Shown here in pieces: positions 44,695-53,575 of a stretch of DNA of 64,000 bases. Where the stretch lies: positions 1 to 64,000 of the forward strand of contig JAGXFP010000047.1 of NCBI GenBank assembly GCA_024637225.1. Reading direction: 5' to 3'. The DNA comes from Desulfobacterales bacterium. GTDB lineage: Bacteria; Desulfobacterota; Desulfobulbia; Desulfobulbales; JAGXFP01. Each line of letters starts with the position of its first letter. Within the stretch, counting starts at the first letter, position 1. The notes under the pieces were generated by a model. It had not been told where the DNA came from. It worked only from the letters and a program-made list of their open reading frames with translations, and did not search any database. The translations under genes were made by a program, and so were the position numbers.

Positions 44695-46872
44695 TCAGCA
44701 GGAAGAGTAGCCGCAACTCATACACTGGTTACAGCCGCCGCTGCGCCGCATCGACATCCTGCCGCAAGTCGGGCAGGATGAATAGGTAGAGGGCTCGACG
44801 TAAGGTTCCGGTTCATTCTCCACCTCGTCTTCGCTGCACTTATCAAGTACTTTGGCCAGGGCAGCCGGGATCGAGTAACTGCGGCCAAGATTACCGTTGT
44901 GCCAGGCCCCATCCGAAGAAATATCCTCAAGAGTGCGGGCGATCTTGCCGACCAGGCGATAATCGTGTTGCAGCGCCACGGAAATCACCCGCCCCAGCGC
45001 CTCGGCCAGGCCGTGCAGGGTCGAGCCTGATTTGGTGGTGTTGAGGAATATCTCACGGACATGCCCCTGTTCCCCACGGTTGGCGGTAACATATAACGGA
45101 GCCGGGCCGCGCCATTTGAAGGTGCTGCCCCGCCGTTCGCCCATGTCACTGAATTCCTGGGTTTTGACACCTTTACCGGTTTGGTCCGACAACACTCCTT
45201 CCATCGAAGAGTCTCTGAACATTGTGATTCCTTTCAGATTGCTCTTGCGGGCATAATCGAGAAACTTGCGAATGTCGGCAACCGTAGTTGATGCGGGCAT
45301 ATTGATGGTCTTGGAGACGGCGGTATGATTAAAGGACTGACATGCCTCCAGAATTCTGATTTGCTGATATGGATCAATTTCATGGGCGGTCTGGGTTGCA
45401 ATCCAGTCAAGTTTCTCGGCGCTGTAGGAATAAAACTCGAGGGGCACCAGGGTAAAGTCTTTCCACGATTCGTCGATGTCCTTGACCTTCCGAGTCTGAA
45501 TCATCGAGTAATAAGGTTCGACCCCGGTACAGGTTACCCGCAGCAGTTGCGATATCGAACCGGTCGGAGCCTGGGAGGTGGTTACCGAGTTATAAAGTCC
45601 GCCCATCTCTCTTAAGGGAACAAAGACATTTTCAATTTTTTTCAGCCAGTCCTTGTGGTCGGCAATTGCACTTTTCACAAAGGAGATCGCCTCGGTTTCG
45701 ATCTTGTCGACATAGGTTTTGTTCCATTTCCGGGGTTTGAGCTCCTGGCCCTTCTTTTTACTGATCTCGCCGTAATCAAGACTGCCCTGCATCGAACCGA
45801 GCATCAGGGCGAGCTGGGTTGATTTGGCGAAAAGCGGTGCGTCATGCTCATCGGCATAGGATATTTCGAAATGATTCATGGCATGATGCAGCCCGGTAAA
45901 ACCGATGCCGATCGGCCGGAACTTCAAGGTGTTATCCTTAATCCTTTTCACATTCGGGAAACCGCCCATGTCAAGAATTTCGTTGCCGGCAATGGCGGCA
46001 AGCCGGGCCGCTTCAAAAACATTGACAAGATAGGCATCTTTATCGATTTCCAGACATTTCGAGAGACTTACAGTAAGAAGGTTGCAAGCCGTGTCCTTGG
46101 TGGAAAGGTATTCTCCGCATGGATTAGAAAAGACCGGGTTATACTTGGCCGGTACCGGCGTATTCGCCAAGCTCTTTTTGGTGAACAGCAGGCCGGGATC
46201 CCCCGATTTCCAGATATATTCGGCAATGGTCTGGAGAAGTTCCTCGTTCTCCCAGAACTTTTCATCGGTAACGTTCACTGAAATGTTACATCCCGTATAC
46301 TTGCCGGGATTATCGCCCTTGAAGGTGATGAAATCCATGATGTCGGGAATGTCCCAATTTGCCTGGATCATTAGAGCGCCACGCCTTTTCCCGCCTTGAC
46401 TGATCCGGGCGGAGAGATGGGAAAACCCCTTGGCAAAAGAGACCGGACCCGAGGCGGTGCCCTGGCCGTTATCGACGATGGTGCCGCGAGAACGCAGATT
46501 GCTGACATCGATCCCGCCGCCGCCGGCGTGCTGGAAGATGGAGACCAGATCACGTTCCATATCGAAAATCGCCTCGGTCGAATCCTCGACATCGCCGAGA
46601 GGGTAGCAGGAATAATAACCCTGCCTTGAGGTATGGGGGTTACCGCCGTTCATCAGAAAAGGGGTGGCGGTAATAATCCGGCCATGGGAAAGGGCCTTGG
46701 CGACATCCTCACTTGCAAACTGGCCGCTGACCCTGGTCATCACCTTGGAAAAATCCTCTTCCACCGGGGTGCCGGTCTTGGGATCGCGAATGGCGTAACG
46801 GGCCTGGACCAGATATTGTTCAAAACGCTCCCACTCTTCAAGAGCCTCATCATAAGAAATCGGCAGTTCCAT
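44695..46872 (-). CDS. nrdJ: adenosylcobalamin-dependent (class II) ribonucleotide reductase
   Basis: Reduces ribonucleotides to deoxyribonucleotides with B12, without needing oxygen. The 725-residue protein shows HTSRQGYYSCYPLGD (first redox cysteine), QHAGGGGIDVSNLRSRG, SQGGKRRGALMIQANWDIPD, the active-site NPCGEYLS segment and PTGSISQLLRVTCTGVEP. The C-terminus is cysteine-rich (CPTCG, CNQCMSCGYSSC) and probably shuttles electrons to the active site. The ATG at 46872 has AGGAG six bases upstream; the track's TTG is one codon earlier. A pair of NrdR boxes lies 240 bp upstream. No class I or III enzyme is in the window. Confidence 0.95.
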   Translation of the reverse strand: MELPISYDEALEEWERFEQYLVQARYAIRDPKTGTPVEEDFSKVMTRVSGQFASEDVAKALSHGRIITATPFLMNGGNPHTSRQGYYSCYPLGDVEDSTEAIFDMERDLVSIFQHAGGGGIDVSNLRSRGTIVDNGQGTASGPVSFAKGFSHLSARISQGGKRRGALMIQANWDIPDIMDFITFKGDNPGKYTGCNISVNVTDEKFWENEELLQTIAEYIWKSGDPGLLFTKKSLANTPVPAKYNPVFSNPCGEYLSTKDTACNLLTVSLSKCLEIDKDAYLVNVFEAARLAAIAGNEILDMGGFPNVKRIKDNTLKFRPIGIGFTGLHHAMNHFEISYADEHDAPLFAKSTQLALMLGSMQGSLDYGEISKKKGQELKPRKWNKTYVDKIETEAISFVKSAIADHKDWLKKIENVFVPLREMGGLYNSVTTSQAPTGSISQLLRVTCTGVEPYYSMIQTRKVKDIDESWKDFTLVPLEFYSYSAEKLDWIATQTAHEIDPYQQIRILEACQSFNHTAVSKTINMPASTTVADIRKFLDYARKSNLKGITMFRDSSMEGVLSDQTGKGVKTQEFSDMGERRGSTFKWRGPAPLYVTANRGEQGHVREIFLNTTKSGSTLHGLAEALGRVISVALQHDYRLVGKIARTLEDISSDGAWHNGNLGRSYSIPAALAKVLDKCSEDEVENEPEPYVEPSTYSSCPTCGRMSMRRSGGCNQCMSCGYSSC

Positions 46873-47110
46873 CAATTACTCCTTGTAAATTAAAGTTTTG
46901 GACATTGAAATTAAGATGGCGGGCAAAAAGCCAGGATCACCATTGATGCCACTTCATCCAGACGGAAGAAATCCTGGTAATACCAACGGATTTGAAAAAA
47001 GATTTCTCACCCAGTGTATGCCCAGCAGTTGTTTCGACTTTTTGCGAATTAATCAGATAAGAAAGGCCTGAAAAAAAGACCTGCGCGGATTTATGGAAAA
47101 AGCTTACATA
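46873..47110. other. long nrdJ leader, no recognised riboswitch
   Basis: About 240 bp between the NrdR boxes and the ATG. I looked for a cobalamin riboswitch because the enzyme uses B12, but found no convincing B12 box. TTCGCAAAAAGTCGAAA on the minus strand resembles the start of repeat B without the rest. A 60-codon frame here is not called. Confidence 0.4.
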
Positions 47111-47167
47111 ATACAGCATATGGTGTAACTGAAGTCATTATTGCACTATATGCGGTGTATCCGTCAA
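47111..47167 (-). promoter_or_regulatory. nrdJ promoter region with paired NrdR boxes
   Basis: Plus-strand 47143-47158 (GCACTATATGCGGTGT) and 47111-47126 (ATACAGCATATGGTGT) each match 12 of 16 positions of the NrdR consensus acaCwAtATaTwGtgt. They start 32 bp apart, the three-turn spacing typical of NrdR operators. A minus-strand TTGACG (47167-47162) with a weak CAATAA-type -10 would place the transcript start between the boxes. This predicts ATP/dATP-responsive repression of nrdJ by NrdR. Confidence 0.7.
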
Positions 47168-47316
47168 GCAGAAAAAATCCGTTCGCGAATGTTTTTTTTG
47201 GATCAGGTCAGGCCTTGGATAAACGACTGATAATAAATTGATGACAAGTTCGAGAAAAGCGAAGGACTAGTTTGCCAGGTAACCGACCAGGGACTAACAG
47301 CTTTGTTGGGCCTCAG

Positions 47317-49041
47317 TTATGTTTTCAGTGCCTCGGTTTGATGGCGGGGCAGGCGGACGATGAAGGTAGCACCGTTTGCCGAATTGGCCCGGGCGGTGAT
47401 CCCGCCGCCGTGCCGGGCGGCGATTTTTTTGCAGGTGGTCAACCCCATGCCGGTCCCCTCACGGTTATCACCGTTGCGCAGCCGCACAAACGGTTCAAAG
47501 ATTTTTTGCAGGTCTTCATCCTTGAGCCCGATACCGTCGTCGTCCACGGATATCTCGCAGAAATCACCAATAATCCGGCTGCTGATCGAGACCGAGGGGG
47601 CCGCGTTCTTCCGGTGATACTTTAAGGCATTGGAAATCAGATTCTGAAAAAGCTGACGGATCTGGACCCCATCCCCTGTGAGGTCATCAAGCGTATCGAT
47701 TTCGACCCGGGCGCCGGTTCGGTTAATGCTCTCCTCCAAATCCCCCAATACATCGAGGATCAGTTCATTCATATCCAGGAGTTCGAATCTGGCCGTCGCG
47801 GTCACCACTCTGGACATCTGGAGAAGAGCGGAGACCAGCCTCTGCAGCTTGTCGGTGCCCTTCTTGATTCTGTCCAGATAATTTCTGCCGCGTTCATCCA
47901 GAGAAGAGCTGTATCGGGCCAGGAGCCGTTCGGCAAATGAAGCGATCAGCATCAAAGGTTCCTGCAGATCATGGGAAACGACATGGGCGAAATGATCAAG
48001 TTCAGCGTTGGAACGTTTAAGGGAGGCAGTGACCTCGATCAACTCTTTTTCAATATGACGCCGTTCGGCAATTTCATTTTTCAGATTTTCGTTGGCTGCG
48101 AGCAGTTCCTCGGTACGCTCGTCAACCAGGTCTTCCAGCCAGTTTCGATATTTCTCAAGTTCCCGCTCGTTTTTTTTCCGGTCGGTGATGTCCTGAAAAA
48201 CCACAATAGCGCCCTGGTTACCTTCCCTGGGGCTGCCCAGGGCAGAACCTGCCATCAACATGGTCTTGACGTTGTCGAAAGATGAAGCCTTCGCGGCCAA
48301 CAGGGAAGTTGAGATCTCCGCATTGGAGAAAGATCCGCCGGAGACCAGAATTTGCTCCAGGGGACAGCCGTCGCAGATATCCCGGCCGAGCAGGTCACAG
48401 CAACTCAAACCGATCGCTTCAGCTTCGGGGATTCCAAAAAAATTCTCGAAAGAGGGATTGACGTCAATAAGACACAGATCATGATCGACCACAAAGGCGG
48501 GTTCGTTCATCTGATGGAAGACGGCCGCATACCGTTTTTTTTCCTGGAGAATGTGGCGTCTCGCTTCCTGCTGACGACGCCGGAAAGCGGTTTTGACGGT
48601 CCGGACCCACTCCTGAACAAAACCGGCCGCCAGCCCGCTGAAAAAATCGTCCAGACCGGCAAGACTGCGCCGGAACTGCAAGGATTCAGGCTTCAGCCGA
48701 TAAAGCCGGTCCAGCAGGTTTGACTTGACGGCGGTATAATGGCTGAAAAAATCCTGCAAGCCGACCCCCTGGCCCCGAAGCTTTTCGGCCAGGGAGAACC
48801 CGGCGATCTGACCGAGCCAGACGCACTTCCTGGTGACCCGCGAAAGTTCCTTGTCACCATTTTCAAGCTCAATCAAGGCATCCTCCAAAGCAAAACAGAG
48901 GACCGCATCGATTATCTCGCGATCTATCGCACCATCTCCCTCCCGCAATTCACCGGCCCGCCCGGAATCCTCCCTGGGAATTTGGGCCAGCAGCCCCTCG
49001 GCAACATCTTTCAACTCACGGGAGAATAGCGCCTCAGCCAT
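47317..49041 (-). CDS. PAS-domain sensor histidine kinase, soluble
   Basis: A 574-residue cytosolic kinase. An N-terminal helical domain (~45-160, RsbRD-like by appearance) is followed by a PAS domain (~172-290) with an unusual cysteine set (SCCDLLGRDICDGCPLEQIL, C214, C215, C223, C226). A coiled coil comes next, then HisKA with the phospho-His in VVSHDLQEP (H357), and HATPase_c (NLISNALKYHRK; DDDGIGLKDED; GTGMGLTTCKKI). No response regulator is adjacent. Its ATG overlaps the der stop (ATGGCTGA), so the two are coupled. The longer track start runs inside der. Signal unknown. Confidence 0.87.
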   Translation of the reverse strand: MAEALFSRELKDVAEGLLAQIPREDSGRAGELREGDGAIDREIIDAVLCFALEDALIELENGDKELSRVTRKCVWLGQIAGFSLAEKLRGQGVGLQDFFSHYTAVKSNLLDRLYRLKPESLQFRRSLAGLDDFFSGLAAGFVQEWVRTVKTAFRRRQQEARRHILQEKKRYAAVFHQMNEPAFVVDHDLCLIDVNPSFENFFGIPEAEAIGLSCCDLLGRDICDGCPLEQILVSGGSFSNAEISTSLLAAKASSFDNVKTMLMAGSALGSPREGNQGAIVVFQDITDRKKNERELEKYRNWLEDLVDERTEELLAANENLKNEIAERRHIEKELIEVTASLKRSNAELDHFAHVVSHDLQEPLMLIASFAERLLARYSSSLDERGRNYLDRIKKGTDKLQRLVSALLQMSRVVTATARFELLDMNELILDVLGDLEESINRTGARVEIDTLDDLTGDGVQIRQLFQNLISNALKYHRKNAAPSVSISSRIIGDFCEISVDDDGIGLKDEDLQKIFEPFVRLRNGDNREGTGMGLTTCKKIAARHGGGITARANSANGATFIVRLPRHQTEALKT

Positions 49042-50434
49042 ATTTTTTTCTCTGCCTTTCCTTGAGAATAAGCCGCAAGGGGGTTTGCTCAACTCCCAGT
49101 CCCTCCCGAAAGCTGTTAACCAGATAACGGTAATAGGAAAAATGAACCCCTTTGGGATAATTGACAAAGACAATGAAAGTGGGAGGCTTGGTAGCCACCT
49201 GGGTGGCGTAGTAAAATTTCAACCGGTGCCCCCTGTGCAGGGGCGGGGTATGTTTTTCAACGGCGTTCCCCAGAACGCGATTGACCTTATTGGTGGTAAA
49301 CTGCAGGGAAAACTGGCGATAGATGTCATCGATTACCGGAAAAAGTTTCTTGGTCCCCGCCCCGGTCAAGGCTGAGATCGTCATGGTCGGGGCATAACCG
49401 ATGAAATTGGTGGCCATTGCCACTCCATCCATTATCCACTGCTGTTTTTTCTTGTCACCCTTGACCAGATCCCACTTGTTGATCAAAATCAGACAGGCCC
49501 GCCCCCTCTCGATGGCGTAGCCGATGATCTTTGTATCCTGCTCGGTTATCCCTTCGCCGGCATCGACCAGGAATAAGGCTACATCACAGCGCTCCAGAGA
49601 GCTGATCGCCCGCATCACACTGAATTTTTCGAGATTCTCCTGGATTTTGCCGCGCCTTCTGAGACCGGCGGTATCGATCAGCAGATAGGAACGATCATCT
49701 TTCTCCAGCAAGGAATCGACCGAATCCCTAGTGGTGCCGGGCACGTCCGAGACAATCATTCTGGTCTCTCCCAGAAGCTTGTTAACCAGGGATGATTTGC
49801 CGACATTCGGACGTCCGATACAGGCAACCGCCACGGTCCCCTCCGGCAGGTCCACCGCATCTTCGGGAAAGACCAGGTGCTCGACCAGGCTCTCCATGAA
49901 GCTATTAAGTCCGTAACCGTGGGCGGCGGAGATCGGCCAGAGCGTCTCAAGGCCCAGTTCATAGAATTGCCCGACCAGTTGATCTTCAAGCTGGTGAGTG
50001 TCGATCTTGTTAACCAGAAAGAATACCGGCTTGCCGGATTTACGCAGAATATCTGCGACCCGGTAATCCTCCCCTGCCACCCCGGCCCGACCGTCGAGCA
50101 GACAAAGGATCACGTCAGCCTCTTTAATGGCCTGCCAGGTTTGCTCCTGGATACCGCCGACAACCTTGACCCGATCATCGGTGCCTATCTCCTTGGGGAA
50201 GGCCTGGCCGCCATCGCCCTTTCGGGTGGGCAGGGGCTCAATACCTCCGGTATCGATCAGAATGAAAGTCTGCTCCTGCCAGGTGACCTTGGCGTAATGC
50301 CGGTCCCTGGTCACCCCCGGGATCGAGTCAACTATCGCATTTCTCTTTCTGGTCAGCCGGTTGAAAAGCGACGATTTTCCGACATTCGGACGTCCGACCA
50401 GGGCCACCAAGGGTAATCTTTCTGTTTTCATCAA
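49034..50434 (-). CDS. der: ribosome-assembly GTPase Der (EngA)
   Basis: Tandem-GTPase factor for 50S assembly. The 466-residue protein has two G domains, each with GRPNVGKSSL (P-loops at ~15 and ~210), DTAGLRRRGK, NKIDT and NKWDL, and the C-terminal KH-like domain (FYATQVATKPPTFIVFVN). Between DTGGIEP and IQEQTWQAI there are about 15-20 extra residues (TRKGDGGQAFPKEIGTDD) relative to E. coli Der as I recall it, in the switch region of the first domain. The downstream kinase gene overlaps its stop. Confidence 0.95.
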   Translation of the reverse strand: MMKTERLPLVALVGRPNVGKSSLFNRLTRKRNAIVDSIPGVTRDRHYAKVTWQEQTFILIDTGGIEPLPTRKGDGGQAFPKEIGTDDRVKVVGGIQEQTWQAIKEADVILCLLDGRAGVAGEDYRVADILRKSGKPVFFLVNKIDTHQLEDQLVGQFYELGLETLWPISAAHGYGLNSFMESLVEHLVFPEDAVDLPEGTVAVACIGRPNVGKSSLVNKLLGETRMIVSDVPGTTRDSVDSLLEKDDRSYLLIDTAGLRRRGKIQENLEKFSVMRAISSLERCDVALFLVDAGEGITEQDTKIIGYAIERGRACLILINKWDLVKGDKKKQQWIMDGVAMATNFIGYAPTMTISALTGAGTKKLFPVIDDIYRQFSLQFTTNKVNRVLGNAVEKHTPPLHRGHRLKFYYATQVATKPPTFIVFVNYPKGVHFSYYRYLVNSFREGLGVEQTPLRLILKERQRKKYG

Positions 50435-50475
50435 TAGATATCCTAAACTCTCAAGGGGGAAAACTGCAACTTATA

Positions 50476-50570
50476 CATAAGTTTCGTTTGGGCAGGCCAG
50501 CTGCTACTCAGCTTTATACCGCAAGGGCATAAGTTTCGTTGAGGAGGACAGCTGCTACTCAGCTTTATCT
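50476..50570. repeat. tandem direct repeat, two ~43-bp units (family D)
   Basis: CATAAGTTTCGTTTGGGCAGGCCAGCTGCTACTCAGCTTTATA recurs at a 52-bp period as CATAAGTTTCGTTGAGGAGGACAGCTGCTACTCAGCTTTATC. A related stretch occurs in reverse at 9353-9406 inside the divergent repeat A. It fills the gap between der and the kinase gene and touches the kinase stop codon. Confidence 0.8.
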
Positions 50571-51823
50571 TATGGCGACTGAAAATCATCGATTTGTAAG
50601 CGATCATCAAGGATGCCGGGAAGCTCGCCGGCGAAAGCGCGCAGAACCGGAAAACGGCGCCCGCCCGGTTCCTGTAAAATCCTATGCAGGCTGAGCGCCG
50701 CCGGGGCCAAAAAGGCGCGAAAAAAAGGTTTGCGCCTCACCCCGGAGAGAAAGGCGAAGGCGCCAAGGATCTGGAGGTTGCGCTGGATGGAAAGCAGATA
50801 ATAACTCTCGATCGTAAAAGCGGCCCCTCCTCCGGGATATCCAGCCAGAACCTCGTTATATTTTTGCACAAGCCGCTCCTGGACCTGGGTCGACAGCGAC
50901 ACATAAGGATCGATCAACAGCGAGGCCAGATCATAACCGAGCGGCCCGAAACGCCCCCCCTGGAAATCGATGACCCGGAGGACGCCGTTATGGCGCATGA
51001 GATTGCGGGACTGAAAATCCCGGTGCAGAAAAAAACCGGCCGGGGCCGCCGAAGCCAACTCGGCCAGCTCAACAAATTCTTCGGCTAGCCCGGGTGGCGC
51101 ATCAATCCCCAGAAGCCCCCGGCAAAATGACTCCAGAAAATAACCGGACTCGCGGGAAAGCATGAGCCGGCGATCATATATTCCGGTTTGCCAACACCAT
51201 TCCGCCTGAAAACCTTTGCCGCCGACCACCTGCATCCGGGCCAGAAGGACCACCGCCTCTTCGTAGACCGCGATCAGCCTCTCATCCGGCCACTCGCCCG
51301 CTGGTAAGCGATCACAGGGTACCGAATCTGCTGTGTTATCGGCCTGCTCATGTACACCAGTACCCATCGCAGGCCGATGCCTTGCATCTCCACCACCCTG
51401 TAATCGCTTACAGTCTTGGAGATTCGCCAATTCTGGGCAGCTTGTCCCGTGATCGGTTACACCGATTGTAATCTCGTCATGCAGTAACACGGCGCCCAGG
51501 TCTTCACAGGCGATAACCCCGGTTTCGGAATCATAGGCGAATATCTCGGGAACCTGCACCCCGCTACGGCGCAGATGACCACCGATCAACCGGGTCGAAC
51601 GGGATTCAGCCAGGCCGTGTTCAGCGGAGCGGTTCGGTAAAATCAAGACCAGGGAATGTTGCTTATGCTCCGCCCGATAGAACCGGCGTTCGGAGCCGTC
51701 CCCGGCCAGCAGGCTGAGTTCAGCTTTGCGAGGATCGAATCCCGCTTCCAGGAGCAGCTTCGCGACGGCGCACCGTTCGGGCGCGGTTATGTTAACCGCA
51801 AGATCAATCGACAACGATCTCAT
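50570..51823 (-). CDS. APH-fold sugar kinase (AmgK-like) carrying an in-frame repeat C insert
   Basis: A 417-residue protein of the aminoglycoside-phosphotransferase fold. Visible blocks are LLAGDGSERRFYRAEH, CEDLGAVLLHDEI, the catalytic FFLHRDFQSRNLMRHNG (HxDxxxxN) and VIDFQGGRFGPLGYDLASLLID. Its neighbour is a MurU-like nucleotidyltransferase with a 20-base overlap. That pairing suggests AmgK, which phosphorylates MurNAc/GlcNAc C1 in cell-wall recycling; this is inferred from context. About 53 codons between HDEITIG and AGEWPDE (for example CPELANLQDC) are encoded by repeat C, lie between N and C lobes, and have no family counterpart I know. It may or may not still be active. A TTG at 51814 is an alternative start. 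Confidence 0.82.
   Translation of the reverse strand: MRSLSIDLAVNITAPERCAVAKLLLEAGFDPRKAELSLLAGDGSERRFYRAEHKQHSLVLILPNRSAEHGLAESRSTRLIGGHLRRSGVQVPEIFAYDSETGVIACEDLGAVLLHDEITIGVTDHGTSCPELANLQDCKRLQGGGDARHRPAMGTGVHEQADNTADSVPCDRLPAGEWPDERLIAVYEEAVVLLARMQVVGGKGFQAEWCWQTGIYDRRLMLSRESGYFLESFCRGLLGIDAPPGLAEEFVELAELASAAPAGFFLHRDFQSRNLMRHNGVLRVIDFQGGRFGPLGYDLASLLIDPYVSLSTQVQERLVQKYNEVLAGYPGGGAAFTIESYYLLSIQRNLQILGAFAFLSGVRRKPFFRAFLAPAALSLHRILQEPGGRRFPVLRAFAGELPGILDDRLQIDDFQSP
51304..51460 (+). repeat. repeat family C, copy inside the AmgK-like gene
   Basis: A 157-bp element. Outer arms GTAAGCGATCACAGGGT and ACCCTGTAATCGCTTAC are inverted repeats with one mismatch. An inner perfect pair ATCGGCCTGC/GCAGGCCGAT is nested within. 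A third related arm (CCCGTGATCGGTTAC) ends the element. It is open in the host gene's frame throughout. Confidence 0.9.
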
Positions 51824-52718
51824 CCTCGACCACCGCCCCTTCCGGCACCTGTGCCCCATCCCAGACAACCGACCGGATGATCCGGGCTTTATCGCCGATC
51901 CTGGCCCCTGCCCCGACAAAAGCCCAGTCCCGGAATTTAACACCCCTGCCCAATAAAGCTTCCGGAGGGCAATGCACCGGTCTTCGAAAATCATAAGCGA
52001 GGCCGCTTTTAACAGCCAGACCGGGATCGGTCAACAATCCGCCGTGCAGCTCCAGATAATCCCCGGGAGTACCGATGTCGCTCCAGAAGTGGCCGCTCAC
52101 TTCGATGGCGTTGACTTCGACGCCGGCAGCAGCCAGACGTATATATAAATCGATGATATCGAAAAAACCGGAAGCAGGAATATCTCCAAGCACCTCCGGA
52201 TCAATGACCTGAACGCCGGTAAAGGCCAGCAGCCGATTGTCGCCGTCAGGCTCCAGATCTCCTACACCGACCCGTAAAGCGCTCACCCGGCCATCAGCTG
52301 AAATCCGCAGATTATTAAACCTGGGCCGATCATGGACTACCAGTGAAACCGGAGCCCCCGAAGCAAGATGGCGACGGTAGATGTAGGCCAGGTTCAGGGA
52401 ATGGAAGACATCGCCGTTGACTGCCAGGAAGGGCGCCTTTCCCAAAAAGGGCCGGGCCTTGCGCAGCCCGCCGCCGGTTCCGAGAAGTTCCTCTTCGATC
52501 TGGAGGTGTAAGCCTCTCTCGCCATCGAGGGCCGTCACGAATTGTTCGCTGAGATAATTGGCATTGACCACAAAGTCTCGGAAACCATTACTTCGCAACT
52601 GGTCAAGGAGGTGAAAAACAAGGGGCCGGCCGAGAACGGGGAACAGGGGTTTCGGGCGGGATTCCGAGTAGGGCCTGAGCCTGGTGCCCAGACCGGCGGC
52701 CAGAATCATGGCTTTCAT
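51804..52718 (-). CDS. sugar-1-phosphate nucleotidyltransferase (MurU-like)
   Basis: A 304-residue NDP-sugar pyrophosphorylase-type protein. MKAMILAAGLGTRLRPYSESRPKPLFPV is the nucleotide-binding signature, and NGDVFHSLN and GHFWSDIGTPGDYLELH follow; a C-terminal left-handed beta-helix start (LLGRGVKF...VGAGARIGDKARI) is longer than P. putida MurU as I recall. Coupled to the AmgK-like kinase it most likely makes UDP-MurNAc or a similar UDP-sugar from recycled amino sugars. Paralogues such as RmlA or ManC-type enzymes cannot be excluded. It follows lpxI by 17 bp. Confidence 0.82.
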   Translation of the reverse strand: MKAMILAAGLGTRLRPYSESRPKPLFPVLGRPLVFHLLDQLRSNGFRDFVVNANYLSEQFVTALDGERGLHLQIEEELLGTGGGLRKARPFLGKAPFLAVNGDVFHSLNLAYIYRRHLASGAPVSLVVHDRPRFNNLRISADGRVSALRVGVGDLEPDGDNRLLAFTGVQVIDPEVLGDIPASGFFDIIDLYIRLAAAGVEVNAIEVSGHFWSDIGTPGDYLELHGGLLTDPGLAVKSGLAYDFRRPVHCPPEALLGRGVKFRDWAFVGAGARIGDKARIIRSVVWDGAQVPEGAVVEDEIVVD

Positions 52719-52735
52719 ATCTTTCCTCTAAATGG

Positions 52736-53575
52736 TTAACCGGTGCCGAGATCAAGTTGGCCGGCTCCGATCTCTTCAATCCCGACCACCACGATGCCGG
52801 CCCGGTTGGCCTGGTCGATCATCGCCTGGCCGTCAAAAAGCAGGGCCTGGCCGGCTTCCACCGCCAGAACCTCGGCCCCGACCGAAATCATGCTGTCAAT
52901 CGTCTTTACTCCGATCGCGGGTAGATCGAACCGGAAATCCTGATCCGGTTTCTTGACCTTGACAACCACACTTTTGCCCCTTCCCAACCCGCCTCCCCGG
53001 ATGATCGCGGCATCCGTGCCTTCAATGGCTTCCACCGCCAGAACGGTGCCATCTCTGACTACAACGCACTGGCCGATGTCGAGCCGTCCGATCTCCCTGG
53101 CCATCCGCCAGCCGAAATTAATATCTTCAAGTTGGCCGGGCGAATATTTTTTTTCGGTCAGCAATCCTTTGGGGAAGAGCAGTTCCTGCAGATAACAGGT
53201 AGATTCGAGAATCTTTATGCCCTCGCCTTCCAGGGCGCCGGCCACGGCGCGCAGGATTGAATCATCCTGCCTGACCTTAAGCCGGTTCCACAAAGCCAAG
53301 CCTTTTATATCCGGAAGAATATCCTTGAAAATACGGGTCTTGGTGATGGTCCCCAGCAAGACGGCCTCGCTGACCCCGCTCTGCCTGAAAAACTTGACGA
53401 CCTTGCCGAGCTGACCGAGCTTGACCCAGCAGATATCGTCGGCAACTTCTCCGATTTGAGGGTCGGATTCGCCCTTATGGGCGGCGACCATTACCTGGCG
53501 CCCCTCTGCCCTGGCGGCCTTCGCGAAAAGGATGGGAAACTGACCACCGCCGGCAACAATTCCGATCTTACTCAT
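52736..53575 (-). CDS. lpxI: UDP-2,3-diacylglucosamine hydrolase LpxI
   Basis: Makes lipid X from UDP-2,3-diacylglucosamine, replacing LpxH in many non-gamma Proteobacteria. The 279-residue product begins MSKIGIVAGGGQFPILFAKAA, the family signature, and has GQLGKVVKFFR and DQDFRFDLPAIGVKTI. Its ATG overlaps the lpxA stop as ATGAGTAA (8 bases), which sets the start at 53575 over the longer track version and implies coupling. Confidence 0.93.
   Translation of the reverse strand: MSKIGIVAGGGQFPILFAKAARAEGRQVMVAAHKGESDPQIGEVADDICWVKLGQLGKVVKFFRQSGVSEAVLLGTITKTRIFKDILPDIKGLALWNRLKVRQDDSILRAVAGALEGEGIKILESTCYLQELLFPKGLLTEKKYSPGQLEDINFGWRMAREIGRLDIGQCVVVRDGTVLAVEAIEGTDAAIIRGGGLGRGKSVVVKVKKPDQDFRFDLPAIGVKTIDSMISVGAEVLAVEAGQALLFDGQAMIDQANRAGIVVVGIEEIGAGQLDLGTG

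Noticed and set aside
46873-47110. Cobalamin riboswitch before nrdJ
   Set aside because: Expected from the enzyme's cofactor, but no B12-box-like core could be recognised in the leader.
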